Source of the DNA: Nocardia brasiliensis ATCC 700358
GTDB lineage: Bacteria; Actinomycetota; Actinomycetes; Mycobacteriales; Mycobacteriaceae
Direction of reading: 5' to 3'
DNA length: 64,000 bases
NCBI RefSeq assembly: GCF_000250675.2
Contig: NC_018681.1
Coordinates: forward strand, 2,914,001-2,978,000
The notes under the pieces are model-generated. The model saw only the letters and a program-made list of their open reading frames with translations. It was not told the DNA's origin and ran no database searches. Positions 44,766 through 54,213 of the stretch are shown here, piece by piece. The number at the start of each line of letters is the position of its first letter. The stretch's first letter is position 1. Made by a program: the position numbers and the translations under genes.

Positions 44766-44899
44766 CGGCGGAAATCGGTGGCCCCCTTGGTGTCTCGGGG
44801 GCCGACCGGCCGGCCTTGCCCGCGGGGCGAGGGCGTCGGGGGATCGGGTGTGGGATCCGTCGCATACCACCGTCGCGCCTGCGGCAATACTGTTTGATC

Positions 44900-47671
44900 A
44901 TGGGCGAATCGACGAGCGAGGCGCAGCAGGACGCGATCCGGCCGCTGCGCGACGACATCCGGTTTCTCGGCGGCGTCCTCGGTGACACCATCCGTGATCA
45001 CGAGGGCCCCGAGGTGTTCGACCTGATCGAGCAGGTGCGGATCGAGGCGTTCCGGGTGCGGCGCGCCGAGGTCGACCGCAGCGCGGTCGCGGAGATGCTC
45101 GACGGCGTCGACATCGCGGTCGCGCTCCCGCTGATCCGCGCGTTCAGCTATTTCGTGCTGCTGGCCAATCTGGCCGAGGACATCCAGCGCGATCGTCGTC
45201 GCGCGGCGCACGAGGCCGCCGGTGAACCGCCGCAGGATTCGTCGCTGGCCGCCACCTATCGCAAGCTCGACGCCGCGGCGCTCGACGGTGCCGAGGTGGC
45301 CGACCTGCTGGCCGACGCGCTGGTGTCGCCGGTGATCACCGCGCACCCCACCGAGACCCGCCGCCGCACCGTTTTCGACGCGCAGACCAGGATCACCGAG
45401 CTGATGCGGTTGCGGCAGCGCTACACCGAAACCGAGCGGCAGCGCGCGGATTTCGAGCAGCAGATCCGTCGTCAGGTGCTCAGCCTGTGGCGCACCGCGC
45501 TGATCCGGTTGGCCCGCTTGCGGATTCAGGACGAGATTTCGGTGGGCCTGCGCTACTACGACATCACACTGTTCGACGTGATCCCCGCGATCAACGCCGA
45601 GGTGCGGGCGGCGCTGCGGTCGCGCTGGCCCGGCGTGGAACTGCTGCCGCGCCCGATCCTGCGGCCGGGCTCGTGGATCGGCGGCGACCGGGACGGAAAC
45701 CCGTACGTCACCGCCGATGTGGTGCGCCAGGCCGGGCAGCAGGCGGCCACGGTGGCGTTCTCGCGCTATCTGCGCGACCTGGTCGAACTGGAGAAGGTGC
45801 TGGCGCTCTCGGTACGGCTGGTGCCGGTGACGCCGGCGGTCGCCGCATTGGCCGAGGCCGGTTATCCGGAACCGGCCACGCATGCCGACGAGCCGTATCG
45901 TCGTGCGCTGCATCGTATCCGGGGACGGCTGACCGCTACGGCGGTGCGTGCGCTCGGAGAGGTACCGGCGGACGGTCTCGACGTCGGCGCCGAGCCGTAT
46001 CGAACCCCGCAGGATGTGCTGGACGATCTCGACGCCGTCGACGCTTCGCTGCGGGCCAGTGGTGACGACCTGCTAGCCGATCACCGGCTGGCCGCGTTGC
46101 GGCATGCGATCGAGACCTTCGGGTTCCACCTGCAAGGGCTGGACATGCGGCAGAACTCGGAGATCCACGAGCAGGTGGTGGCTGAGCTGCTGGCCTGGGC
46201 CGGGGTGCACGCCGACTACGCGAGCCTGTCCGAGCCCGAGCGGGTGGAGCTGCTGGCCGCGGAGCTGCGGACCAGGCGCCCGCTGCTCGGCCCGCACGCC
46301 AGGCTCAGCGAGCTGGCTCGCAAGGAAGTCGACATCGTCTGTGCCGCACGGGATGTGGTGAGCACCTTCGGGAGCGAGGCGGTGCCCAACTACATCATCA
46401 GCATGTGCACCTCGGTCAGCGACATGCTGGAGGCGGCGCTGCTGCTGAAGGAGGGCGGGCTGCTCGATCCGGGCGAGCCGGACGGGCCGCCGAGCTGTGC
46501 GGTGGGCATCGTCCCGCTGTTCGAGACGATCGAGGATCTCGCCGCCGGGGCGGCGACACTGTCTGCGGCGCTGGATGTTCCGGTCTACCGGGACCTGGTC
46601 GCCGCGCGCGGGATGCGCCAGGAGGTGATGCTCGGCTACTCCGATTCCAACAAGGACGGCGGATATCTGGCCGCCAACTGGGCGCTGTACCGGGCCGAGC
46701 TCGAGCTGGTCGAGGTGGCGCGCAAGTCCGGTATCCGGCTGCGGCTCTTCCACGGTCGCGGCGGCACGGTGGGCCGCGGCGGCGGCCGCAGCTACGACGC
46801 CATCCTCGCCCAACCCGCGGGCGCGGTGCGCGGTGCGCTGCGGCTGACCGAGCAGGGCGAGGTGATCGCGGCCAAGTACGCCGAACCCGGTGCGGCGCAT
46901 CGCAACCTGGAGTCGCTGATCGCGGGCACGCTGGAATCGACGCTGCTAGACGTGGAAGGCCTCGGCCCGGACGCGGAGCCCTCCTACGAACTCATGGACG
47001 AACTCGCCGAGCGCGCCCGCGCCGCCTACGCCCGGCTGGTGCACGACACTCCGGGCTTTGTCGAGTACTTCCGTCAGTCCACCCCGGTCGCCGAGGTCGG
47101 CGATCTGAACATCGGCAGCAGGCCCGCCTCGCGCAAGCCGACGAACTCGGTCGCGGACCTGCGCGCCATCCCGTGGGTGATGTCCTGGAGCCAGGCCAGG
47201 GTGATGCTGCCCGGCTGGTACGGCACCGGCACGGCGCTGGAGGAATGGATCGGCGACGATCCGCAGCGCCTCGCGACGCTCACCGACCTGTACGAGCGCT
47301 GGCCGTTCTTCCGCACCGTGCTGTCGAATCTGGCGCAGGTGCTGGCCAAGAGCGATCTCGCTATCGCGGCGCGCTACGCGGAACTGGTGGACGACGTCGC
47401 GTTGCGCGAGCAGATCTTCGGGATGATCAAGGACGAGCACGCCCGGACCATCCGCATGCACGCCGCGGTCACCGGCAACGACCATCTGCTCGCGGACAAC
47501 CCGTCACTGGCCGAATCGATCCACAACCGCTTCCCGTACCTGGAGCCGCTGAACCAGATGCAGGTCCAACTGCTGCGCAGGCTCCGCGCCGGCGACGACT
47601 CCGAGTTGGTGAAGCGTGGCATCCTGCTGACCATGAACGGCCTCGCCACCGCCCTGCGCAACTCGGGTTAG
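44900..47671 (+). CDS. ppc: Phosphoenolpyruvate carboxylase
   Basis: Anaplerotic enzyme making oxaloacetate from PEP and bicarbonate. 923 residues from ATG 44900 (MGESTSEAQQDAIRPLRDDI), full length. Catalytic motifs: SPVITAHPTETRRRTV (catalytic His), WIGGDRDGNPYVTADV, LGYSDSNKDGGYLAANWALY, FHGRGGTVGRGGG, IGSRPASRK and IPWVMSWSQARVMLPGWYG; the C-terminus ends in RNSG (canonical R/K-N-T-G). No ribosome site precedes the ATG; TACTGT 7 nt upstream could be a -10 box giving a leaderless mRNA. Monocistronic. Confidence 0.98.
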   Translation: MGESTSEAQQDAIRPLRDDIRFLGGVLGDTIRDHEGPEVFDLIEQVRIEAFRVRRAEVDRSAVAEMLDGVDIAVALPLIRAFSYFVLLANLAEDIQRDRRRAAHEAAGEPPQDSSLAATYRKLDAAALDGAEVADLLADALVSPVITAHPTETRRRTVFDAQTRITELMRLRQRYTETERQRADFEQQIRRQVLSLWRTALIRLARLRIQDEISVGLRYYDITLFDVIPAINAEVRAALRSRWPGVELLPRPILRPGSWIGGDRDGNPYVTADVVRQAGQQAATVAFSRYLRDLVELEKVLALSVRLVPVTPAVAALAEAGYPEPATHADEPYRRALHRIRGRLTATAVRALGEVPADGLDVGAEPYRTPQDVLDDLDAVDASLRASGDDLLADHRLAALRHAIETFGFHLQGLDMRQNSEIHEQVVAELLAWAGVHADYASLSEPERVELLAAELRTRRPLLGPHARLSELARKEVDIVCAARDVVSTFGSEAVPNYIISMCTSVSDMLEAALLLKEGGLLDPGEPDGPPSCAVGIVPLFETIEDLAAGAATLSAALDVPVYRDLVAARGMRQEVMLGYSDSNKDGGYLAANWALYRAELELVEVARKSGIRLRLFHGRGGTVGRGGGRSYDAILAQPAGAVRGALRLTEQGEVIAAKYAEPGAAHRNLESLIAGTLESTLLDVEGLGPDAEPSYELMDELAERARAAYARLVHDTPGFVEYFRQSTPVAEVGDLNIGSRPASRKPTNSVADLRAIPWVMSWSQARVMLPGWYGTGTALEEWIGDDPQRLATLTDLYERWPFFRTVLSNLAQVLAKSDLAIAARYAELVDDVALREQIFGMIKDEHARTIRMHAAVTGNDHLLADNPSLAESIHNRFPYLEPLNQMQVQLLRRLRAGDDSELVKRGILLTMNGLATALRNSG

Positions 47672-47731
47672 GCACCTGCGCGCCCCCGGACTGCACGGCC
47701 CGCGTCGCGGTGGTTCGCGCACCGGTTTCGT

Positions 47732-47773
47732 GTTCCCGCACCCGCTGTGGCCGGTCGTAGCGGGTGCGCGAAC
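47732..47773. terminator. Hairpin between convergent ppc and lysR
   Basis: Arms GTTCCCGCACCCGC (47732-47745) and GCGGGTGCGCGAAC (47760-47773) pair over 14 positions with one mismatch and a 14-nt loop. No T-run. The surrounding 150 bp hold no gene. Confidence 0.6.
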
Positions 47774-47828
47774 GCGGAAGTGGTGCGGGAGGTCAGAAGG
47801 GGTGCGAGAGCCCGGCGGCGGGACGGGC

Positions 47829-48740
47829 TCAGGCGGGCGATTTGGTGGGGGTCCGCACCGCCGCGGCTTGGGTCAGGGTGGTTTCGACGAAGGCTTGGGC
47901 TGCCGCGGTCAAGGGTCCGCTGCGATAGACCAGCCACTGGGGCAGCTGTTCGGGCGGGGAGAACCGGTAGACCGCGGCGCCGGCCCGGCAGGCCAGGTCG
48001 TGCCACCCGTCGGGCATGAGGCCGGCGCCGATGCCGCGCAGCACCATCGGCAGCACCACGCTGCGGTCGCTCACCTCGGCGACGATGCGCAGATCGCCGA
48101 CGGTCGCGGCGAGCCGGTCGAAGCGGGCGCGGACCGCGGTGGCCGGCGGCGGCAGCACGAAGCTCATGCCGCGCAGATCTTTCGGCGCCACGGTGCCGTC
48201 CGTGCCGATCTCGGTACCCGGCGGCGCGACGAGCAGGAACTGTTCGTCGCGCAGGTGATGGGCCACCAAACCCTGTCCGGCGGGCCGCTCCGCGCTGCCG
48301 CACACACCCGCCTCGCAGCGTCCGCGCAACACCATGGCGACCACCTCGGCGGCGGACAGCGCGGACCAGGTGCCGACCGTCACGCCGGGGTGATGCTCGC
48401 GTAGCGCGGCTATGGTGCCGATCACCGGCTCCAAGGTGGAGGATGAGGTGGCCGCCACATCCACCCGACCGACGACACCAGCGCCGACGGCCTGGGCGGC
48501 TGCGCGCAGCGCGTCCAGATCGCGCAGCACCTGCCGTGCGCGGTCGACCATCAGCTGGCCCGCGTTGCTCAGCACGGCATTGCGGCCGACCCGGTGGAAC
48601 AGCGGCACTTCCAGCTCGCGCTCGAGCTTGCCGATGGCCCGCGACAGCGACGGCTGGGCTACCCGTAGCGCCCGTGCGGCGTGCGTGAATCCACCGTGCT
48701 CGACGATCGCGACGAAGTACTCGAGCTGCTGGCGTTCCAT
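47829..48740 (-). CDS. LysR-family transcriptional regulator
   Basis: 303 residues from ATG 48740 (MERQQLEYFVAIVEHGGFTH); ATG 48746 would add two. Winged HTH at 1-60 (AARALRVAQPSLSRAIGKLE), then the periplasmic-binding-like effector domain (VDVAATSSSTLEPVIGTIAA; RSVVLPMVLRGIGAGLMPDG). Divergent from the gamma-glutamyltransferase-family gene across 71 bp, which contain a T-N11-A dyad at 48774. It most likely controls that gene and perhaps the peptide importer beyond. Inducer unknown. Confidence 0.92.
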   Translation of the reverse strand: MERQQLEYFVAIVEHGGFTHAARALRVAQPSLSRAIGKLERELEVPLFHRVGRNAVLSNAGQLMVDRARQVLRDLDALRAAAQAVGAGVVGRVDVAATSSSTLEPVIGTIAALREHHPGVTVGTWSALSAAEVVAMVLRGRCEAGVCGSAERPAGQGLVAHHLRDEQFLLVAPPGTEIGTDGTVAPKDLRGMSFVLPPPATAVRARFDRLAATVGDLRIVAEVSDRSVVLPMVLRGIGAGLMPDGWHDLACRAGAAVYRFSPPEQLPQWLVYRSGPLTAAAQAFVETTLTQAAAVRTPTKSPA

Positions 48741-48773
48741 AACCATAGGCTATCGGTTTGGTGCAATAGATGT

Positions 48774-48789
48774 CTTGGACGTAACCAAG
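48774..48789. promoter_or_regulatory. LysR-type operator box
   Basis: CTTGGACGTAACCAAG, arms CTTGG/CCAAG, fits T-N11-A. It lies in the 71-bp spacer between lysR (start 48740) and the plus-strand gene (start 48812). Confidence 0.65.
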
Positions 48790-48811
48790 ATCGTCGGGTG
48801 ATACTCATCAG

Positions 48812-50593
48812 GTGTTCACCACGCGACCGACCCTGCAGGGCACCTTCGGGATGGTGTCGTCCACCCACTGGCTCGCCTCCGCCGCCGCCATGGCGGTGCT
48901 CGAGGACGACGGCAACGCTTTCGACGCGGCGGTCGCCGCGGGTTTCGTGTTGCATGTGGTCGAGCCGCATCTGAACGGCCCGGCCGGTGAGGTGCCGATC
49001 ATCCTCGCGCCCGCCGGCCTGCCGCCCCGGGTGCTCTGCGGTCAGGGTCCGGCGCCCGCCGCCGCGACGATCGCGCGCTACAACGCCCTCGGTCTCGATC
49101 TGGTGCCCGGCACCGGCCCGCTCGCCGCCGCCGTGCCCGGCGCGTTCGACGCCTGGATGCTGCTGCTGCGCGACCACGGCACCAAGCGCCTGTCCGAGGT
49201 GCTGTCGTTCGCGATCTGGAACGCCGAGCGCGGCCACCCGGCGGTGGAGCGGGTCGGCGAGACCGTCTCGACGGTCGCCGAGCTGTTCGAGCACGAGTGG
49301 ACCACCTCCGCCGAGCTCTACCTGCGTGACGGAAAGCCGCCCGCCGCGGGCGCGTTGCTGCGCAACCCGGTGCTGGCCGCCACCTGGCGCCGCCTGATCG
49401 CCGAAGCCGAGGCGGCGAGCAGCGACCGGGAAGGCCAGATCGAGGCCGCGCGCAAGATCTGGCGCGAGGGGTTCATCGCGGAGGCGTTGGTCGCGGCCAG
49501 CGACCGCCCGACCATGGACACCTCGGGCGAGCGGCACGTCGGCACCCTGACCGGTGACGACCTCGCGAACTTCACTGCGTCGTATGAAAATCCGGTGACC
49601 TACACCTGGAATGGCTGGACCGTGGCCAAGCCGGGACTGTGGAGCCAGGGTCCGGTGTTCCTGCAGCAGTTGGCATTGCTGCCGAACCGGCTCGAATACG
49701 GCACGCCGGAGTACTACCACACTCTCATCGAAGGCTCGAAACTGGCGATGGCCGATCGAGAGGCGTGGTACGGGGACAGCGCACAGGTGTCGATGTCGAC
49801 ACTGCTTTCTCCTTGGTACAACGCACAACGCAGTGCGCTGATCGGGCCGCAGGCCTCCTTCGAGCTGCGTCCCGGCAGCCCGGACGGCCTGCGGCCCCGA
49901 CTCAGTGGCTATGTCCAGACGAATTCCGTTGGCGCGACCGAGGTTCCGCTCGGCGCGGGCGAACCGACGGTCGCCACCTCCGGCGCCACCAAGGGCGACA
50001 CCTGTCAGGTCGATATCGTCGACCGCTGGGGCAACATGATCGCGGCGACGCCCAGCGGTGGCTGGTTGCAGTCCAATCCCGTTGTGCCCGAACTGGGTTT
50101 CCCGCTCGGCACCCGACTACAGATGTCCTGGCTGGAGCCGGGACTACCGAATTCGCTGCAGCCGGGCCGTCGTCCGCGCACCACGCTCAGCCCCTCGATG
50201 GCGTTGCGCGACGGGGAAGCCGTGATGGCGTTCGGCACGCCGGGCGGCGATCAGCAGGATCAGTGGAGCGTGCATTTCTTCCTGTCGGTGGTGCTGCGTG
50301 AGCGCGTGCGCGGCGGGCTGGATCTGCAGGGCGCGATCGACGCGCCGAACTGGCACCAGGAAAGCTTCCCCGGGTCGTTCTATCCCCGCGCGATGAGCCC
50401 GGGTGCGGTGTTCGTCGAGTCCCGGATGGATCCGGAGGTGATCGCGGACCTGGAACGACGGGGCCACCAGGTCAACGTGGGGCCGCCGTGGTCGGAGGGC
50501 CGGTTGTGCGCGGTGGCCCGTGATCCCGAGGCCGGGGTCCTTTCCGCGGGCGCCAATCCGCGCGGCATGCAGGGCTACGCCGCGGGGCGATAA
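48812..50593 (+). CDS. Gamma-glutamyltransferase-family (Ntn-hydrolase) protein
   Basis: 593 residues, GTG start. Family features: an N-terminal GMVSSTHWLASAAAMAVLED and FDAAVAAGFVLHVVEPHLNG, and the autoprocessing site GDTCQVDIVDRWGNMIAATP. Aligning it with the E. coli TTHYSVVD segment puts the nucleophilic threonine at T397, so self-cleavage into two subunits should be possible, though TTH is TCQ here. A glycine/serine loop ATPSGGWLQSNPVVP follows. No signal peptide, so it is cytoplasmic, unlike E. coli GGT; it may hydrolyse gamma-glutamyl or acyl compounds after import. The LysR gene is divergent; the peptide importer operon lies downstream beyond a strong terminator. Confidence 0.9.
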   Translation: MFTTRPTLQGTFGMVSSTHWLASAAAMAVLEDDGNAFDAAVAAGFVLHVVEPHLNGPAGEVPIILAPAGLPPRVLCGQGPAPAAATIARYNALGLDLVPGTGPLAAAVPGAFDAWMLLLRDHGTKRLSEVLSFAIWNAERGHPAVERVGETVSTVAELFEHEWTTSAELYLRDGKPPAAGALLRNPVLAATWRRLIAEAEAASSDREGQIEAARKIWREGFIAEALVAASDRPTMDTSGERHVGTLTGDDLANFTASYENPVTYTWNGWTVAKPGLWSQGPVFLQQLALLPNRLEYGTPEYYHTLIEGSKLAMADREAWYGDSAQVSMSTLLSPWYNAQRSALIGPQASFELRPGSPDGLRPRLSGYVQTNSVGATEVPLGAGEPTVATSGATKGDTCQVDIVDRWGNMIAATPSGGWLQSNPVVPELGFPLGTRLQMSWLEPGLPNSLQPGRRPRTTLSPSMALRDGEAVMAFGTPGGDQQDQWSVHFFLSVVLRERVRGGLDLQGAIDAPNWHQESFPGSFYPRAMSPGAVFVESRMDPEVIADLERRGHQVNVGPPWSEGRLCAVARDPEAGVLSAGANPRGMQGYAAGR

Positions 50594-50607
50594 CTCAACA
50601 CGTCATG

Positions 50608-50642
50608 AAAATAGCGGTCCGGCACAGCCGGACCGCTATTTT
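50608..50642 (+). terminator. Rho-independent terminator of the GGT-family gene
   Basis: Perfect 16-bp stem AAAATAGCGGTCCGGC / GCCGGACCGCTATTTT with an ACA loop and a terminal T-run (TTTTT). The same structure, slightly diverged, recurs at 52428 after the first binding-protein gene. Confidence 0.95.
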
Positions 50643-50753
50643 TCGTGCCATTCTTTCGCCCGCGTGGTTTCCCGCCGCTACCGCCGGGAGAACAATGTAC
50701 GAAAAGGAATGGTGGGTGCGAAAAATTCGGCGTATTGAAGTATCTTGTAGCGC

Positions 50754-52388
50754 ATGCTCGCTCGCTTCACACGGATGATCGTGCTCGGCGTCACCGCCGC
50801 CGCGCTCGCTTCCTGCGCACCGGTACAGCATCCCGCTGGAACCGCAACGCATACAGACGATTTCGGCACGCCCGTGGGTACGCAGCAGGTCCGCGACGGC
50901 GGTGCCCTGGTGATGGGCCTGTCCAACGAACCCGACAAGCTCGACCCGACCACCTCCAGCTCCCTCTACACCCGCTACGTCATGAGCTCGATCTGCGAGA
51001 AGCTCTACGACAACGACTCCGCGGGCAAGCTGGTGCCGCAGCTGGCGACCGCGCTGCCGACCATCTCCGAGGACGGCCTCACCGTCACCATCCCGGTGCG
51101 CACCGGCATCCAATTCGCCGACGGCACACCGTTCGACGCCGCCGCCGTGCAGACCAGCCTGCAGCGGCACCAGACGATGAAAACCTCGCAGCGAGCCAGC
51201 GAAATGGGGCCGATCGCGGGCATCGAGGTGGCCGATCCGGCGCACGTGGTGGTCAAGTTCAAGAAGCCGTTCGCGCCGTTCACCGCGGCCCTGGCCGACC
51301 GCGCGGGCATGATCATGTCGCCCGCCGCGCTGGCCAAGGACGAGGGCAAGAACTTCGCCGATCACCCGGTCTGCGTCGGGCCGTTCAAGTTCGTGAAGCG
51401 GGTGCCGCAGACCTCCATCGAGGTGGTCCGCGACCCGCTGTACTACGACGCGAAGAAGGTGCGCCTGGACAAGGTCACCTATCGGATCATCACCGACGCC
51501 AATATCCGTGCGGCGAACCTGCGTTCGGGCGATATCCAGGTCGCCGACACGATCTCGCCGCAGGATGTGGACGCGCTGGCCAAGGACCCGGATCTGCGGC
51601 TGCTGCAATCGGGTTCGCTCGGTTTCTACGGCGCCTACATCAATATCGGCAACGTCGACGGTGTGGGTAAGCCGACCAAGCAGATCGATACCCCGATCGC
51701 GAAGGATCCACGGATCCGGCAGGCGTTCTCGCTGGCCACCGACCGTAAGACGCTGGTGGACACCGTCTTCAACAACTGGTTCGAACCGGCCTGCTCGGGC
51801 ATCGTGCCGGGCAGTACCTACGCGACCGAGGCCGGGATCGCCTGCCCCGCCTACGATCCGGAGCGGGCCAAGCAACTGCTGACCGAGGCGGGCGTGCAGC
51901 TGCCGTACACGGTGACCATGCAGGTCACCAACACCCCGGATCAGCTGCGCTACGCGCAGGCCTGGCAGGCGAGCCTGGCCGAGGGCGGATTCGATCTGAA
52001 GATCGTGCCCACCGAATACGCGACCCTGCTCGACGTGCAGAAGCGCGGTACCTACGAGATCCTGTACCTGGGCTGGTCGGGCCGGCTCGACCCGGACGCG
52101 AACATCACCAAATTCCTCACCACCGGCTCGAACGGCAATTACGCCGGATACAGCAATCCCGAGCTGGACGAGTTGTTCGGAAAGGCCGCGCGCAGCACCG
52201 ATCCCGCGCAGCGCGCCGAGCTGTACGGCAAGACGACCGCGCTGATCCAGCAGGACAACCCGTACGTCTACACCTATCGCATCCGCGTGCTGACGGTGCA
52301 TTCGAAGCAGGTGACCGGCATCGAGGCGTACCAGGACGGCGTGGTGCGGCTCGGCAAGGCCGCCTTCGTCGCAGGCGGGAAAAGCTGA
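50754..52388 (+). CDS. Oligopeptide-type ABC importer substrate-binding lipoprotein, copy 1
   Basis: 544 residues, SBP_bac_5 family (OppA/DppA/NikA-like). A lipoprotein signal peptide MLARFTRMIVLGVTAAALAS ends in the lipobox L-A-S-C with Cys21, so the mature protein is anchored on the outer face of the membrane. Typical blocks: GGALVMGLSNEPDKLDPTTS, LVPQLATALPTISEDGLTVT, FADGTPFDAAAVQTSLQRH, VCVGPFKFVKRVPQTS and ILYLGWSGRLDPDANI. No ribosome site precedes the ATG; TATCTT 8-13 nt upstream may be a -10 box (leaderless). The next gene is a close paralogue preceded by the same leader, so this is a tandem duplication. Ligand unknown; peptides are likely given the GGT-family neighbour. Confidence 0.94.
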   Translation: MLARFTRMIVLGVTAAALASCAPVQHPAGTATHTDDFGTPVGTQQVRDGGALVMGLSNEPDKLDPTTSSSLYTRYVMSSICEKLYDNDSAGKLVPQLATALPTISEDGLTVTIPVRTGIQFADGTPFDAAAVQTSLQRHQTMKTSQRASEMGPIAGIEVADPAHVVVKFKKPFAPFTAALADRAGMIMSPAALAKDEGKNFADHPVCVGPFKFVKRVPQTSIEVVRDPLYYDAKKVRLDKVTYRIITDANIRAANLRSGDIQVADTISPQDVDALAKDPDLRLLQSGSLGFYGAYINIGNVDGVGKPTKQIDTPIAKDPRIRQAFSLATDRKTLVDTVFNNWFEPACSGIVPGSTYATEAGIACPAYDPERAKQLLTEAGVQLPYTVTMQVTNTPDQLRYAQAWQASLAEGGFDLKIVPTEYATLLDVQKRGTYEILYLGWSGRLDPDANITKFLTTGSNGNYAGYSNPELDELFGKAARSTDPAQRAELYGKTTALIQQDNPYVYTYRIRVLTVHSKQVTGIEAYQDGVVRLGKAAFVAGGKS

Positions 52389-52427
52389 ACAGTCGAATCG
52401 GGGGACGCTAGCTTCACCTGTTTCAGG

Positions 52428-52462
52428 AAATAGCGGTCCGGCAAACGCCGGATCGCTGTTTT
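52428..52462 (+). terminator. Diverged copy of the terminator, between the two binding-protein genes
   Basis: Stem AGCGGTCCGGC / GCCGGATCGCT (one G-T pair) with an AAAC loop, followed by GTTTTCC. It matches the hairpin at 50608 in sequence and in position relative to the following binding-protein gene. Confidence 0.88.
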
Positions 52463-52575
52463 CCGTACCATTCTTTTCGGCTCGGCCGATTTCATCCGAT
52501 GACCATAATGAGAACAATGTACAAAAAGGAATAGAGAGTGAGAAAAGTGCAACAAGGTGAAGTATCTTGTAGCGC

Positions 52576-54207
52576 ATGCTCGCTCGCTTCACACGGATGG
52601 CGATCCTCGGCGTGGTAGCCGTCGCGCTCGCATCCTGTGCATCGCCGCAACCCGTCACCCCGATCGTCACGCACGTCGACGACTACGGCACGCCGGTCGG
52701 CTCGCAGCCGGTCCGCGAGGGTGGCGACCTCATCATGGGTCTGTCGAACGATCCGGACAAGCTCGATCCGACCACGTCCAGCTCGCTCTACATGCGCTAC
52801 GTGATGAGCACGATCTGCGAGAAGCTCTACGACAACGATTCCTCCGGAAATCTGGTGCCGCAGTTGGCGACCGCGCTGCCGACCATCTCCCCGGACGGCT
52901 TGTCGGTGACCATTCCGGTGCGCACCGGCATCGAATTCGCCGACGGCACACCGTTCAACGCCGCCGCGGTGAAGACCAGCCTGGAGCGTCACCTCACGAT
53001 GCCGGGTTCGCAGCGCACCGGTGAGATGGGCCCGATCAGCGAGATCGACACCGAGGATTCCTCGCACGTGGTGATCCGGTATCACCAGCCGTTCGCGCCG
53101 ATCACCGCGGCGCTCGCCGACCGCGCGGGCATGATCATGTCACCCGCCGCGTTGAAGGAGGCGGGCAACAACTTCGGCGACAACCCGGTGTGCGTCGGGC
53201 CGTTCAAGTTCGTCAAGCGGGTGCCGCAGACCTCGATCGCCGTGGCCCGCGATCCGCTGTACTACGACGCGAAGAACGTGCACTTCGACAGCATCACCTA
53301 CCGGATCATGCCGGATGCCAAGATGCGCGCGCAGAGCCTGCGCGCCGGTGACATCCAGGTCGCCGACACGATGTCCCCGGACGATATCGACGCCCTGTCG
53401 AAAATGCCGCAGTTGCGGGTGCTGCAATCGGGATCGTTCGGTTTCCAAGGGCTCTATATCAACATCGGCAATGTCGACGGCGCGGGCAAGCCGGTCAAGC
53501 AGATCAACACCCCGATCGCGCGCGATGCCAAGGTGCGGCAGGCGCTTTCGCTGAGCATCAACCGGGAAGCCCTGGTCGACAAGGCCTTCCACAACTGGTA
53601 CGAGCCCGCGTGTACCCCGATCGCGCCGCGCACCTCCTACGCCACCAAGGCGAGCACGGTATGCCCGACCTTCGATCCACAGCGCTCCCGCGAGCTGCTC
53701 GCCGAAGCGGGCGTGCAGATTCCGTATCCGGTGACGATGCAGGTGATGAACGTCGCCGATCAGCTCGAGTACGCCCAGGAGATGCGCGCGGTCGTCGCGG
53801 AGGGGGGATTCGACCTCAAGCTCGTGCCCGCCGAATACTCCAGCATGCTGGACGCGCAGAAGAAGGGCACCTACGAGATCCTGTATCTCGGCTGGTCGGG
53901 CCGACTCGACCCGGACGGCAACACTTCTCGCTTCCTGACCACCGGTTCGTCCGGTAACTACAGCGGATTCAACTCATCGACCCTGGACGATCTGCTCGGC
54001 TGGGCCGCGCACAGCACCAGCGCCGCGCAACGCGGCGCGCTGTACGAGCAGGCGGTACGGCTCATCCAGCGGGAGAACCCCTATATCTACACCTACCGTC
54101 TGCGTAACCTCACCGTGCACTCGACCTGGGTGACCGGCATCGAGGTATACGCCGACGACACGGTGCGGCTTGGCAAGGCCGCATACGTCGCTGATCGGAA
54201 GGGCTGA
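52576..54207 (+). CDS. Oligopeptide-type ABC importer substrate-binding lipoprotein, copy 2
   Basis: 543 residues, paralogue of the preceding gene along its whole length; the first 20 bases of the two genes are identical (ATGCTCGCTCGCTTCACACG). Signal peptide MLARFTRMAILGVVAVALAS with lipobox Cys21. Blocks: GGDLIMGLSNDPDKLDPTTS, LVPQLATALPTISPDGLSVT, VCVGPFKFVKRVPQTSIAVA, ILYLGWSGRLDPDGNT. Differences cluster in the C-lobe and ligand region (YHQPFAPITAALADRAGMIM against KFKKPFAPFTAALADRAGMI), so specificity may have shifted. The permease gene follows after 6 bp, so this copy is directly in the transporter operon, while a terminator separates copy 1 from it. Confidence 0.94.
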   Translation: MLARFTRMAILGVVAVALASCASPQPVTPIVTHVDDYGTPVGSQPVREGGDLIMGLSNDPDKLDPTTSSSLYMRYVMSTICEKLYDNDSSGNLVPQLATALPTISPDGLSVTIPVRTGIEFADGTPFNAAAVKTSLERHLTMPGSQRTGEMGPISEIDTEDSSHVVIRYHQPFAPITAALADRAGMIMSPAALKEAGNNFGDNPVCVGPFKFVKRVPQTSIAVARDPLYYDAKNVHFDSITYRIMPDAKMRAQSLRAGDIQVADTMSPDDIDALSKMPQLRVLQSGSFGFQGLYINIGNVDGAGKPVKQINTPIARDAKVRQALSLSINREALVDKAFHNWYEPACTPIAPRTSYATKASTVCPTFDPQRSRELLAEAGVQIPYPVTMQVMNVADQLEYAQEMRAVVAEGGFDLKLVPAEYSSMLDAQKKGTYEILYLGWSGRLDPDGNTSRFLTTGSSGNYSGFNSSTLDDLLGWAAHSTSAAQRGALYEQAVRLIQRENPYIYTYRLRNLTVHSTWVTGIEVYADDTVRLGKAAYVADRKG

Positions 54208-54213
54208 AAACCC

